Source: Agrypnia vestita
Taxonomy: Eukaryota; Arthropoda; Insecta; Trichoptera; Phryganeidae
Direction: 5' to 3'
DNA: 64,000 nt
NCBI GenBank assembly: GCA_016648135.1
Contig: JADDOH010014793.1
Coordinates: 1 to 64,000, forward strand
The notes under the pieces were generated by a model. The model was not told the origin of the DNA. It made no database searches and saw only the letters and a list, made by a program, of their open reading frames with translations. Positions 8,850-18,518 of the stretch are shown one piece after another. How positions within the stretch are numbered: position 1 is the first letter of the stretch; each line of letters opens with the position of its first letter. Made by a program: the position numbers and the translations under genes.

Positions 8850-9380
8850 ACAGGATGTTCCAGAGCTAGCAGCAGAAACTTGGCCGGTAGATTCCTGACT
8901 ATGTTATGAGTCGAAAATGTTCAAGCAACCGTGACATAATATCAATAGTTATGCAGATATGCAATATCAAAGTTTGCATTTTTTTTCTCAGTATTTTTTA
9001 CTTATTTTTTGCAAAAAGTTGAACTATCATTACAGTAACTTATTTCGATTATGAAAAATTCATTCGCTTTAATACAAGTCGAATAAAATGATAATAACCT
9101 TGCAAAAATTTAAAGAAGTTATTATTTTACAAGGTTTTTATCATTTTATTTAAGTTTTATTAAAGCAAATAAATTTTTCATAATCTATATAAGTTACTGT
9201 AATGATAGTTCAACTTTTTGCAAAAAATAAGTCAGAAATATTGAAAAAAAATGCAAACTTTGATATTGCATATCTCCATAACTATTGATATTATGTCATG
9301 ATTGCTTGAATATTTTCGACTCATAACATAGTCAGGAATCTACCGGCCAAGTTTCAGCTGCTAGCTCTGGTACACCCTGT
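8850..9380. mobile_element. 531-bp near-perfect palindrome (foldback element)
   Basis: The arms run from acaggatgttccagagctag at 8850 to ctagctctggtacaccctgt ending at 9380 and are complementary over roughly 250 bp each. Landmarks occurring in both orientations are ggccggtagattcctgacta, atattgaaaa/ctcagtattt, and tgaactatcattacagtaac. The centre is near 9115. Diverged partial copies are at 45385-45590 and 56180-56480. No coding capacity is seen. Confidence 0.8.
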
Positions 9381-10102
9381 GTAATGTAATTTGGATGCAG
9401 CCTACCTTAACTGTGACATTCCAATTTGCTGGTAATTTTATTCGCCCGCAAAATGCCCGAAAAACACAATAACATAACACATTAATTCAAAATTGAATGA
9501 GTAGCCGATAAAATGCATTTGTAACGAGATGATTTGCATAACTATTTCAGTTGCTATGGAGACACATTGATACATATGCGGGGATGGATGACCTGAAAGT
9601 GTAACCGTAAACTATTAAGTACGGATCAGGTAGAAAACGGATCCTGCGCAAGGTATTACGAAATATTACATAAATTATTTGGACATCATCTCAAATCCAG
9701 TTACAAAAATGAAACACCGATTTCGAGAATCAAATTTTACGTAACTTTTACCCTTAATCATATTAATCTGAATATACTACACGTGGTCTACAATTTTCTG
9801 TTTGATGTAATGGTAAGCCAGAATTTAATAAGAGTAATCTTCTCATATGCTACACTGCTTACAATACAATGAAAAACAATTTTATTCTTCAATGTTTGGA
9901 ATAGATATTTAATGGGGAGACCAGTAGACCATCGTTTAAACTGCAATAAGAAAAGTCCTGGCAGATGTCAAAGAGGAACTTCAGCATGGTGGTGAAACAT
10001 TGAGGCGAAAATGATGAAGCCCGCATTCAGTCACAATAGCGACCAGGACAGAGTGAGTTGACGTTTTCGTACATTCTACAAAATTTTAACTAACCATAGG
10101 TA
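9381..10102. other. Unassigned AT-rich sequence
   Basis: No gene, repeat or element end could be assigned here. Open frames are short and show no domain signature. Confidence 0.25.
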
Positions 10103-10656
10103 TGTCACGAAATACAACAAAACCATCCAGATGTTTTGAATACTGCGACGAGATGTATAGAAATCGGAAAGAATTATGTGATCAACGATTTTACAGCGCT
10201 CTACAGCTTCTGTACTAGATAAGAAGATGGTAGAACGTTTTAGGATGAACTAGGCAGTTATCGTAAAAACTCGAAAGATTAAGAGAGACATTTATTTAAC
10301 TATAAAAGAGCGTCGCGCTCGCCAGTCGGTATTTAATTGACGTTTATAATTGAAAAACCAATTCGACATTAGCAACGAGAGTGACGTTGCCAGCGTTAAA
10401 TATTGAAGTATCATCCACGGGCGAGAAGTTTTTCTACGTGCGAATATTGAACGGGATTTTCTAGAAAGTGATCTAAGCAATAAAACAGTATGAAACAATG
10501 TAATAATAAGTGTGTGGAAAATTCTATAAACATTAAGTAACTACTAATTTAAAAACGGAGTTCCAATTTAATTTGTGTCCAGTAACTTTTGCGTTCTTAA
10601 TAAAAGTGTAATTAAGTTCAAGTGTTTTTTGCATCCCACAGCCACGTCACGTGACA
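10103..10656 (+). mobile_element. Possible solo LTR
   Basis: The segment starts TGTCAC and ends GTGACA, as expected of LTR termini. It contains a TATA-like tataaaagagc (about 10302), a cagtc initiator-like string ~20 bp on, and a late aataaaag polyadenylation-like signal near 10600. A related segment with the same order of blocks (tataaaagagc, gtgtccagt, aataaaag, ccacg..cgtgaca) is at 42400-42666. No matching target duplication is visible, so the boundaries are uncertain. Confidence 0.4.
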
Positions 10657-11050
10657 TTAATACGATGAATTTCAGATAGAGTTATAATTAAAATATGTGA
10701 AATTTTTAACTCAACGATAAGGGACCTAAAACAAACAATATTTACACAACCGCACCCAAAATAATTCATACATTTATCTTCCATTCTACTCCCGTCCCAC
10801 ATTCCCCTCATCCTTCTCCACTCGCTGTTAAAATAATTTACAAAATTTCTTTTACAACGTCACATTTGTTTTAATAAATTATTATATTCGGTGTAAAATT
10901 TGTAATTGGAATAATTTAATTTCCATTATTTTATATTTGTTAATATGTAGATCTGCTGTTAATTTTCACTCAAATAAATAAATAACCTGTCATAACATTG
11001 TGTTTGAGATTTAAATAAATATAATTAATAACGTCACCACAAAATTACTT
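10657..11050 (+). other. Possible Penelope-like tail remnant
   Basis: The end of this stretch (aataacgtcaccaca, about 11029-11043) matches the complement of the outer end of the decayed PLE at 5560-5600. A Pro/Ser-rich plus-strand reading (PFYSRPTFPSS) lies about where a PLE protein would end. There is no core domain, so this assignment is weak. Confidence 0.25.
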
Positions 11051-11569
11051 TGCTCTTTTTGAAGAAAATAAAATAAAAATTGCTATACTCGCTTATGTCT
11101 GTATTTTTGATGATTCCACGAAAAAAAGAGATATTCGATTGAAGGCATTTCGATCACGACCAAACCACAATAAATTATAATAAAATATCAAAGAAACTGT
11201 ATTTCAGCGACCTTTGTAGAATATCGAAAATATGATTTTTTACCTGGGATTGTTACGAAGCAACAAATAACATTTTGTCTGAAGTAGAATTGATCTTTTA
11301 GGTCAAAGGACCCGTAAAAGGTCACGCCGATAACTTTAAGGTATTCTTATTGAAATTTTTCTTTATAATACCGTCAATTGAGTACAGGAGCGATGGTAGG
11401 TTTTTATTTTATTTCTATGATATGATTTTGTGTTTTTCACGCTTTTGCAATGAATGACGTTTTCAGTTTTATTATTTGTAATTCATTTGTAATCATAATA
11501 GAAACTTACAATCCGAGGCAATATTGTTGGAGCATAATGGAGTTCAACAATGATAATGCAATACACTTG
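11051..11569. other. AT-rich sequence, nothing recognised
   Basis: No features could be supported between the possible PLE remnant and the LINE fragment that follows. Confidence 0.25.
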
Positions 11570-12055
11570 TTACGAAGAGCAGACAAACAAGGCAGCGGTT
11601 ATCTCCGGATGCTTAAGAGACACTATATGAGCCAATAATCTTATGCTAGTGGAAAGCAGTAGGAATATATAAAACATGCATTAGACTTATCATGACATAC
11701 GGTATCGAAGCAAGAGCGGACACGGTGAGAACTTAACACCTCCTCAGAACTTCCGAGATGTAGACCCTAAGACCCACTGCTGGCAAGACCCTCAGAGACA
11801 GAGTACCCAATGCGGAAACCCGCAGAACCTGCGACATACAAGACATTGTAAGATGGAGCAGACAAAGAAGGCGTTTCTGGAGGGAGAATGGAGCAGACGA
11901 GACTTCCCAGAGCCGTGATGCGCAGGATTCCAGAGGGGCGCCAACGACCAGGGAGACCACCAAAGAGATGGGAAGAGAGCTGGACATCCTCGTCACAAGA
12001 CCAGGACTGACCTGTCAACACAGATCAAGGATTTAAAAAAGAAGAAGAAGACTTG
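11570..12055 (+). pseudogene. RTE-like LINE fragment with (GAA)n tail, frameshifted
   Basis: The plus strand encodes, across frameshifts, EEQTNKAAVISGCLRD, LIMTYGIEARADTVRT, TLRPTAGKTLRDRV, ETRRTCDIQDIVRWSRQRRR and a C-terminal GRP-type basic end. This is the same protein as the better copy at 25163-25831 (EQANKAATIAGCLR, IMTYGIETRADTTRT, TLRPIAGLTIRDRV, RRTCDVEDIVRWGRSRRR). It ends with aaaaaagaagaagaag, the same microsatellite tail. It is 5'-truncated and inactive. Confidence 0.7.
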
Positions 12056-12465
12056 TTATGAAACGTCTACCGTACAAAATGTGTAAAAATCAACATGATG
12101 TCGTGATCTTGCTGAAATGGCCGATTGTGTTATAATGATATTATATACCAGCCTCTGTCATTCTTCGTATACGGATCATCCTCATTATCATCCAAGTCGG
12201 TCTATCATGACTGAGGATAGTGATCTTCATCTTGACTACTCTCTCGTCCTCTTGACTATTCTCCTACATCATCCTGCAGATCTTGAAGTGCCTGGAGATT
12301 TTACCACATGGTCGGTCCAATCTTCCTCTTTGTTCCTCGACGTGGCCCATCTCAACAAGCTTCTCCAGGCTATCTTCTCCTGTGGCAAGATGTCAAAAAA
12401 ATGGAGGAGTCATCTCAGACAAGTGATTGAGAGTCTTGAAACCAAATTTATGAATCAAATATTTT
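12056..12465. other. Probable SINE body, unassigned
   Basis: This lies downstream, on the minus strand, of the tRNA-like head at 12466-12541 and could be the body of that SINE. A 139-codon plus-strand frame (12117-12536) runs through the antisense of the tRNA head and is judged spurious. Confidence 0.3.
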
Positions 12466-12541
12466 GGCTGCTATCGGGATTCGAACCACGGATCTCCTCC
12501 AATCCGGGGCAGGCGCGTTATCCAATTACGCCATAGCGGCC
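12466..12541 (-). tRNA. tRNA-Arg-like relic or SINE head (76 nt)
   Basis: On the minus strand the segment is exactly tRNA-sized. The acceptor stem is GGCCGCT/AGCAGCC with six of seven pairs. The A box (TGGCGTAATTGG), D stem GCG/CGC and B box (GGTTCGAATCC) are present. The anticodon-arm region resembles tRNA-Arg (CCTGCCCCGGATTGG), but the stem is mispaired and the base before the anticodon is C rather than U. The T stem is also partly broken. A pseudogene or SINE promoter head is more likely than a working tRNA. Confidence 0.5.
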
Positions 12542-12656
12542 TTGTTTATTTCCGTGAACATATCACCTAGATATGTTACCAATTACACCTCATCAGTCTG
12601 GTACCTTTCCATCAATATGTCTTATCTGTAAGTCTCATTTATTAATTGATTAACAC

Positions 12657-12900
12657 GTTGTCGCTGTATATATAATAAATCCTTTGTGCCTTTTAGTACA
12701 TTCTGAGATGAACGAATTAATTTGTTAATTTTTCATATAAATAATGGAGATACACTAAAAAAACAATGCCGTTCATCTGGAAAGTTTGCCTAGTAATTAT
12801 TTAAAATATTTTTCATAAATCTAGTCTGCGCAATCAATTTTTAAAACAGTTTAATTCGTTTATCTCAGAATGTACTAAAACGTCATATATACAGCGACGA
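12657..12900. mobile_element. Small inverted-repeat MITE
   Basis: The left terminus, tcgctgtatatat and then ttttagtacattctgagatg, is repeated in inverted form at the right (catctcagaatgtacta-type, then atatacagcgacg). The arms are about 65-70 bp around a ~110-bp AT-rich centre. No coding capacity and no clear target duplication. Confidence 0.6.
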
Positions 12901-13672
12901 TATATTATCCATTTTTGGAAAAATCTGGTGCGGTAGGCACAAATTACTTTGTGTAACTGTCACTAGGGACGCCAGAATTAACCGTTTAATTTTTGGATGC
13001 ATTTGATACAACACACACATTATATTCAAGAACACATTCTTATTGTAAAGTTGATTTTTCAGAATAACCTTCTGTGAAATTTTGATTTAGAGTTCTTGTA
13101 ATATGCAGGAATTCGTGCGTAACGTTGTTCGCGATGTACGTTTACCAACATCACATCTGAAAGGCATCGATCCACCGTCTTTTGCATTAAACATCTTCGA
13201 TTCCGCGCCATAAAGGATCACCCTGATAGGTGCTTATTTTATCACATTTTTTGGGAGAAATTCCAGCGCCGAAGGTCGGCAGCCGAGGATCGTGACCTGG
13301 CACAAGCGACGGAGCGAGGGTCGGCAGTCAGCTGACGGGAGAATTGATTTGCGGCTCCATCGGGGACACAGTCATCGCGATTATTCACTCCGCGCTGGGT
13401 CGAGAACCGGCGATTTTAGAAATAATTGGCCAAATTTTCCAATCGAGTATATAGCTCACCGCTGGAGATTCGGTAAATTCATCTTTGCAATAGCTGTAAT
13501 AGAGAACGGTATATTAATTAACCTTTTTGTCACTAAGCATCCAAAACTTCCGTAGTCCGAAGCGGGATATCGAAATACCCCACATCATATTCATATAAAC
13601 GATAGTAAAAAAATGCTCATTAGCATGTGTGATATGGGGCTATCCTGTGCGTTAGTTAGAGTGATACGAATA
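12901..13672. other. Unassigned sequence with GC-richer patch
   Basis: A GC-richer patch (13262-13440) contains an 87-codon plus-strand frame (13292-13555) rich in Arg and His with no recognised domain. I do not call it a gene. The rest shows no structure. Confidence 0.25.
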
Positions 13673-14958
13673 TTAGGTCCTTACATATGAAATTGGCGTT
13701 TAGTTTGGGAGGAACATAAAGCCGATTTTTTTTTATTATAATATATTTATTTAATCAAAGTATGTACCATTGCTATCTATGCACTTTTGCCATCTCATAG
13801 GTAGTTCATCGATCCCTTTACTAAAAAAACCATTCGGACGGGAATCAATAAAATCTTTGAAGGCGGTTTGAACTGCCCCATCGGAGTTGAATTTTTTCCT
13901 TTGCAAGAAGTTATCCAAATTTCGAAAAAAATGGTAATCTGTTGGGGCAAGGTCCGAAGAGTACGGTGGATGTCTTAGACATTCCAATTGAAGCTCCTCT
14001 AATTTGGTAGCCGTCTGTTGTGCAGTGTGTGGTCTAGCGTTATCATGAAGCAGCAGTGGCCTAGAGCGATTAACCAGCCTCGGTTGTTTAGCAGCTAGCT
14101 TTTCCATCATGGTTTGCAGTTGCTGACAATAGACATCTGCCGTAATCGTCTGGCCAGATTTAAGAAAGCTGTAGTGAACGACACCAGCACTAGTCCACCA
14201 AACGCTCACAAGTAACTTTTTTGGAGTCAATTTTCGCTTGGGGCATGGTTTGGCTGGTTCGGCAGGGTTCAGCCATTGCGATGAGCGCTTCCGATTATCG
14301 TACAGGATCCACTTTTCATCACAGGTAATGATTCGATTTAAAATCCCTTCATTATTGTGCCGGTTGAGTAATGCAACGCAGCAGTCAACGCGCGTTTGTT
14401 GATTTGCTTCACTCAATTCGTGAGGTACCCACCTTTCAAGCTTTTTCACCTTACCAATTTGCTTCAAGTGGATTAAAACAGTTTTATCACTAACACCGCA
14501 GCCTGCAGCTAACTCGGATGTGGTTTGCGATGGATCCGCTTCCACAATAGCCTTCAATTCTTCATTATCAACTTTGGTCTCCGGCCGTCCACGGGGCTTG
14601 TTCTGCAGGTCGAAATTTCCAGAACGAAAACGTTGGAACCAAAAACGCACTGTGTTTTCTTTTGCGGCACCGTCGCCATACACATCATTAATCCTTCGAG
14701 CCGTTTCTGCAGCACTGGTGCCACGGTGGAACTCGTACTCGTAAATAACGCGATATTTCAAGTTTTTCATTTTGTAAACTGAGTGACGCAAAGAAAAAAA
14801 CAATTGAGGAAAAAACAAATGAATTTTAATTTTCAAAACACAAATACATGAGTAAATAGTTGTATAAATTTGGATTTGAAATTCCTAACCAAAGAGAAGA
14901 TATTTGAGATCAAATTTGCTAGTACGGCAAAACGCCAATTTTATATGTAAGGACCTAA
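13673..14958 (-). mobile_element. Mariner transposon copy 1, full length (1286 bp)
   Basis: The inverted terminal repeats are ttaggtccttacatatgaaa at the left and the complement (atatgtaaggacctaa) at the right. They are flanked by the TA dinucleotide on both sides (13671-13672 and 14959-14960), the duplication expected for mariner. The element holds one intact transposase frame on the minus strand. A sister copy in the opposite orientation is at 26056-27313. Confidence 0.95.
13751..14770 (-). CDS. Mariner transposase, cecropia-like, DD34D (copy 1)
   Basis: This is a 339-residue protein that would cut and paste the element by a DDE mechanism in the nucleus. The frame is open 22 codons further upstream, but MKNLKYRVIYEYEF is chosen as the start because it matches the family N-terminus and begins the part shared with copy 2. 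An N-terminal paired helix-turn-helix region (about 1-110) is followed by WVPHEL (114-119), the linker signature. The catalytic triad is D151 (ITCDEKW), D243 (LLHDNARPH) and D278 (APTDYHFF), giving the mariner spacing of 34. The length equals the usual ~340. One oddity: the conserved YSPDLAP block reads YSSDLAP (Ser 272), which may weaken activity. In mariners this block is strongly conserved. Confidence 0.95.
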   Translation of the reverse strand: MKNLKYRVIYEYEFHRGTSAAETARRINDVYGDGAAKENTVRFWFQRFRSGNFDLQNKPRGRPETKVDNEELKAIVEADPSQTTSELAAGCGVSDKTVLIHLKQIGKVKKLERWVPHELSEANQQTRVDCCVALLNRHNNEGILNRIITCDEKWILYDNRKRSSQWLNPAEPAKPCPKRKLTPKKLLVSVWWTSAGVVHYSFLKSGQTITADVYCQQLQTMMEKLAAKQPRLVNRSRPLLLHDNARPHTAQQTATKLEELQLECLRHPPYSSDLAPTDYHFFRNLDNFLQRKKFNSDGAVQTAFKDFIDSRPNGFFSKGIDELPMRWQKCIDSNGTYFD

Positions 14959-15042
14959 TAATAAGCACAATAACGTAAGGATAAGACACAGGGATATGGT
15001 ATGAACATTCGCAGGTGCATGTACCGTGCGAAGATCACTTGA

Positions 15043-15450
15043 TTCTTCTTCTTTTTCTTTTAGTAGATCTGTTGATCTGTGCTATAGAAAACTACGCCTC
15101 CTGAGATGACGAGGTCCAGCTATCCCTACATCTTTTCGGTGGTTTTCCCGGTGGGCGTCGTCCAGAGTGGATTTCATTCGCTGCTGTATGCGCGAGTCTG
15201 TCACTGTCCATTCTGGCTACGTATCCCGCCAGAATCTCCTTCTGGATCTACTCTATCGTGCTAGGTCCTCTATTTTGCAAGTTTTCCTTATGTCTTCATT
15301 TCGGCCACGGTCACGTAGAGTTTTTTCAGTAATGAATAACTTGATTGAAAACCATATTTTTAAATATTTGACCCTTAGAAATTTGAATAAAAAAGGCAAG
15401 CTGTTCGTCACTATTTCCGTGAAGATTACAAAAATCATAACGAAATCGTT
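15043..15450 (-). pseudogene. RTE-like LINE fragment, C-terminal end
   Basis: The minus strand reads LRDRGRNEDIRKTCKIEDLAR, then RRRFWRDT, PEWTVTDSRIQQRM and a stop-riddled C-terminus. It ends in a ctactaaaag + aaagaagaag tail at 15043-15065. It matches the fragment at 57789-58030 almost base for base and is homologous to the fragments at 11570-12055 and 25163-25831. It lies 85 bp to the right of mariner copy 1. Confidence 0.65.
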
Positions 15451-15539
15451 TCCATTATTATAGAGTTATCGATTTTAAAGCGATCTCTGGGAAACTTGAA
15501 TACCCCCATCCGGGAAGGCAAGGTTAAATCAATTCGTCT

Positions 15540-15660
15540 ATACACTTTGCTGCGTATTAACGGTGAATTTAATACACAGTTGTTTCTGTGGTCCCTACTA
15601 AGAACACTTCGTGATGTCTCGTTTGACTTGGTATATTATACGAGACCATCTGAATCAAAT
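15540..15660 (-). pseudogene. LINE fragment (HRNN..LNS block)
   Basis: Nucleotides gatgtctcgtttg...ttggtatattatacgagacc are shared with 49560-49680. On the minus strand both encode a DHRNN..LNS.L-type motif, part of the conserved C-terminal region of CR1/Jockey-group LINE proteins. The piece is only ~120 bp and broken. Confidence 0.45.
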
Positions 15661-15723
15661 TTTCTTAACAAAATGTTATATACCAATATAGTTACAACAA
15701 AGCTAAATATTTGTTTAAATTAA

Positions 15724-16504
15724 TATGTGTAAAGTGTGAAAGCAACAGTTTATTAATTAAATTAAATAAATTGATTTATATGTTTATTTTTTATGCAGAA
15801 ATTATAAAACATTTACATTTATTCATGAATTTAATTGTCTATAGGGTAAGTAGCTAAAAATTTATAATTTTTTCTATACTGCTGTATTTACTTCACAAAA
15901 TATTCGTGTGGCAGCGTCGGAAGCAGTGAGTGTTTACTTACTTCGTATTCGACCATATGAAATCGTATGAAATAAATCAATTTAATAATAAATTAAATCA
16001 ATTGACTAAAATTAGTGTCAACTTCGAATTATTGTCTCTTGTATCCCATATAACTCTCTCACTCGCGCAGAGTTCTAAAAATCCATCCAATCCGTTTGCA
16101 TATTGACAGCTGTCAAAGATCGCGCTGCCGGTCTTTTGACTTCTGCGCAAAATCGTGGCACGATCAGCGCGAGTGACGTGTTTACATTCACGCTCGCCTC
16201 CCTGCCCGCCTTCAAGTGGGCTGAGCGCGATTCCCGCTTAAGAGTGTAATTAATATATTCCCAAAAGAGAAGACAGTTTGGTCCCCCTGCGAGTGCCGCG
16301 CGCCTAGCAACCATTAATTTATTAATTTACATCACGATTCAATTGAAGTCAGATGACCGCCGAGAGTAGCAGGAATTCGGGTGATGTCAAAATATAATGA
16401 CTCACGCAATTCTGGTGGGAACGGGAATATTGGTGACAGTGGGGAGAGGCCCGTAGGTAGGTACCGGGCCATGGCGAAACGTAGATCTTACTACTCAAAA
16501 TAAT
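15724..16504. other. Unassigned sequence
   Basis: AT-rich DNA followed by a GC-richer block (16060-16330 and 16360-16490) with short minus-strand frames that show no domain. One copy of the 12-bp repeat tgatttcatatt follows at 16505-16516 and belongs to the next element. Confidence 0.25.
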
Positions 16505-16516
16505 TGATTTCATATT

Positions 16517-16817
16517 TATAAAAGCATTAACTTTGTGGTTAGGCATTATTATGTGTTAGTTAAATTAGTATAAACCATTACCAGATTTAAGTCTACCCTC
16601 GTAGATTCCTGATCGTTATGTAGACAAGTTAGTGCATGCTTGTCTTTGACAAGATTAACACGCGAGTGATAAATATTGGTAAAGGTTAACAATACTATGG
16701 TTGTGGTGTATTGTGTTGTGAACATTAGTAGTGTTGGTCCTGACGAAGAGACGGGTACGTCTTGAAACCGGTAGACCTAAAATCTGGTAGTGGTTTATGC
16801 TAATTTAACTAACATTC
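16517..16817 (+). mobile_element. Hammerhead-bearing retrozyme-like element, copy 1 (301 bp)
   Basis: It is bracketed by a perfect 12-bp direct repeat, tgatttcatatt (16505-16516 and 16818-16829). The ends carry an imperfect inverted repeat of about 43 bp (tgttagttaaattagtataa at the left; complement at the right, ending ctaaca). A hammerhead-like core occupies 16736-16777. No coding capacity. The 12-bp duplication suits target-primed retroposition rather than cut-and-paste transposition. Related copies: 17783-18090, 22996-23235 and 50436-50720. Confidence 0.7.
16736..16777 (+). ncRNA. Hammerhead-ribozyme-like motif, retrozyme-like copy 1
   Basis: In order: stem I GGTC (16736-16739), CTGACGA (16740-16746), stem II AGACG/CGTCT with a GGTA loop plus a bulged G, GAAA (16764-16767), palindromic stem III ACCGGT (16767-16772), cleavage triplet GTA (A at 16773), stem I' GACC (16774-16777). 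All invariant core bases are present and stem I pairs over four positions. Because stem III is self-complementary, activity would need a dimeric or tandem RNA, as in known minimal hammerheads. Confidence 0.65.
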
Positions 16818-16984
16818 TGATTTCATATTAATTGAAAACAGGGATTTTATTTTTCGTTCATCAGTTCGAAGCGATTAGTCCTTTCTTCGTCAGGGATTTT
16901 TTTTTAAATGAAATATCACAATACACATATAAAGGATATTGCATTAAAAAAATTCCAATAAAAAATATATAGTTACATCATTAG

Positions 16985-17420
16985 TGTCATCTGTATTTTG
17001 ATTAAGGGAATGAAAAAGCTTTGGACGCCGGTGCCGCTAAATGATAATTACAATACATATGTGAAACGGGTTGTAAATTAAATATATATACAATTTCCAA
17101 AAATTTGATAGATGTGGTATTCTATCAAGGGTGGAAATGGTGAACATTACATTGTGCAAAATGATTACTTAAGTCAGTCGTACAATAAATACATCGTAAG
17201 CCTTATGAACACCCAATTACTTCCGTAGGTACTTACTTTCCCATAAAAAAATATAATTTCGTCTGTATAAGACATCTTTAATATATTTTGATTTATGATG
17301 ATTGAAATTCCTGGGCTGAAAATTCAGTACTGTGTTCTTTGAAAAAATTGAACAAACTCAAAATATTTTCAATATATAATGTGTTGTTTGACGAAAAAAT
17401 GAAATACACAAATTTGCAAA
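16985..17420. repeat. Copy of palindromic repeat family P2 (half)
   Basis: Blocks such as ggtggaaatggtgaacatta, cacccaattacttc and actttcccataaaaaaat, then agacatctttaatatat, follow the same order as the right arm of the palindrome at 47683-48560 and as 55310-55575. No coding capacity. A short complement of a CTGACGA-type string at 16890-16900 precedes it but lacks the rest of a hammerhead. Confidence 0.5.
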
Positions 17421-17782
17421 TAAATATTCGAATCAAATAGCTAACATTTTATCTTGTTCTGTATTTTTTTTTCTAAACAATCCTACACCCTTTGACCGAT
17501 CTAAATCAAATTCATCTTCAGGTTTCCTTGCAAAACATAGGCGCCCTAACTCTCCACTTTACCGCCCACTTTTCTCCCGATAAAAATTTGTATTATATTA
17601 TAATATTGAAAGACACCCCTAAATCTTAAATTCTGAATCCCGGATAAAGTCGGGTTGGGATAGAAGTTGGTCTAAAAATTTTAGGTACAGCACGCACTTA
17701 CCATGTGTGAGTAATTCAAATTCTGAAAAAGAAAAAAAAATCTTTTTGTTAATGAGTACAAATTTAACAGATTATTTGATAA
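17421..17782. other. Unassigned AT-rich sequence
   Basis: No gene or repeat family could be assigned to this interval. Confidence 0.25.
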
Positions 17783-18090
17783 CTTAGTAAAGACCACTAC
17801 CAGATTTTAGGTCTACCGGTTTCGTGACGTACCCGTCTCTTCGTCAGGACCAGCACTACACCACTATATTCACAACACTATACACCCCAACCATAGTATT
17901 GTTAAACTTTCACCAATATTGATCACATGCGTTTTAATCTTGTCAGAGAAGCATGCGCTACTAGCCTACAGATCATTCAGGAATCTAACGAGAGAGAGTG
18001 AGAGGGGGCGGGGTCTAAAGTGGGTGTACAAATTTACAAGTTTTTACAAATTTACAAGTTTTTACAAATTTACAATGGAGTACACATTTA
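17783..18090 (-). mobile_element. Hammerhead-bearing retrozyme-like element, copy 2
   Basis: This is the minus-strand copy of the family at 16517-16817: taacttagtaaagaccacta, then the complement of the hammerhead core, then accatagtattgtt, tcaccaatattga and atcttgtcagaga-type blocks. Its far end shares a GC-rich block (gagggggcggggtctaaa) with copy 4 at 50520-50560. It then carries a short tandem expansion of acaaatttacaagttttt (three rounds, 18028-18075). No target duplication was found. Confidence 0.6.
17810..17851 (-). ncRNA. Hammerhead-ribozyme-like motif, retrozyme-like copy 2
   Basis: The minus strand gives GGTC, CTGACGA, stem II GACG/CGTC around GGTA, GAAA, the palindrome ACCGGT, GTA and GACC. 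The core bases and stem I are the same as in copy 1; stem II loses one terminal pair (CGTCAC instead of CGTCTT). Confidence 0.6.
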
Positions 18091-18510
18091 ATCGTGTCGT
18101 CTATTTTTTCAAATCATTAAACAATTTTTTAAATAATATTATATAGAAGAGGTTGCACAAGATTTCATAGAATAAATTTTTCATTTATCATTAATTTTAT
18201 TCCACTTTTAGCTAATTAGATCATCCTCGCTTAATTAGTTCAATGGCTTGATTTCAATAGATATACATTATCGACAATTGATTATTATTCGTTCGGTTTA
18301 AACACTGGCTGTATCTATCTGGGACGTTACGGTTCATAACCTTTAATTGAAAACAATGCAGCGAGCGACTAATGGAGATTTCTCTATCGCAAAGTGATTA
18401 CAATAATTTGATATTCGTCCATCAATCAAACGACCAGAAACTGGAACAGCGTTGAATAATCGGCAGTGGCGTGATTCGGATGTAGAGTAGGGCGAGTCTT
18501 GCGTCTCTTA
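18091..18510. other. Unassigned AT-rich sequence
   Basis: No coding or repeat signal was recognised up to the target duplication (18511-18518) of the next element. Confidence 0.25.
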
Positions 18511-18518
18511 CGCTCGGG

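Noticed and set aside
12117..12536. 139-codon plus-strand frame
   Set aside because: It reads through the antisense of the tRNA-Arg-like segment (12466-12541) and has no domain; chance open frame.
16865..16905. Hammerhead-like motif on the minus strand
   Set aside because: CTGACGA is present, but the GAAA box reads GAACTG and there is no palindromic stem III.
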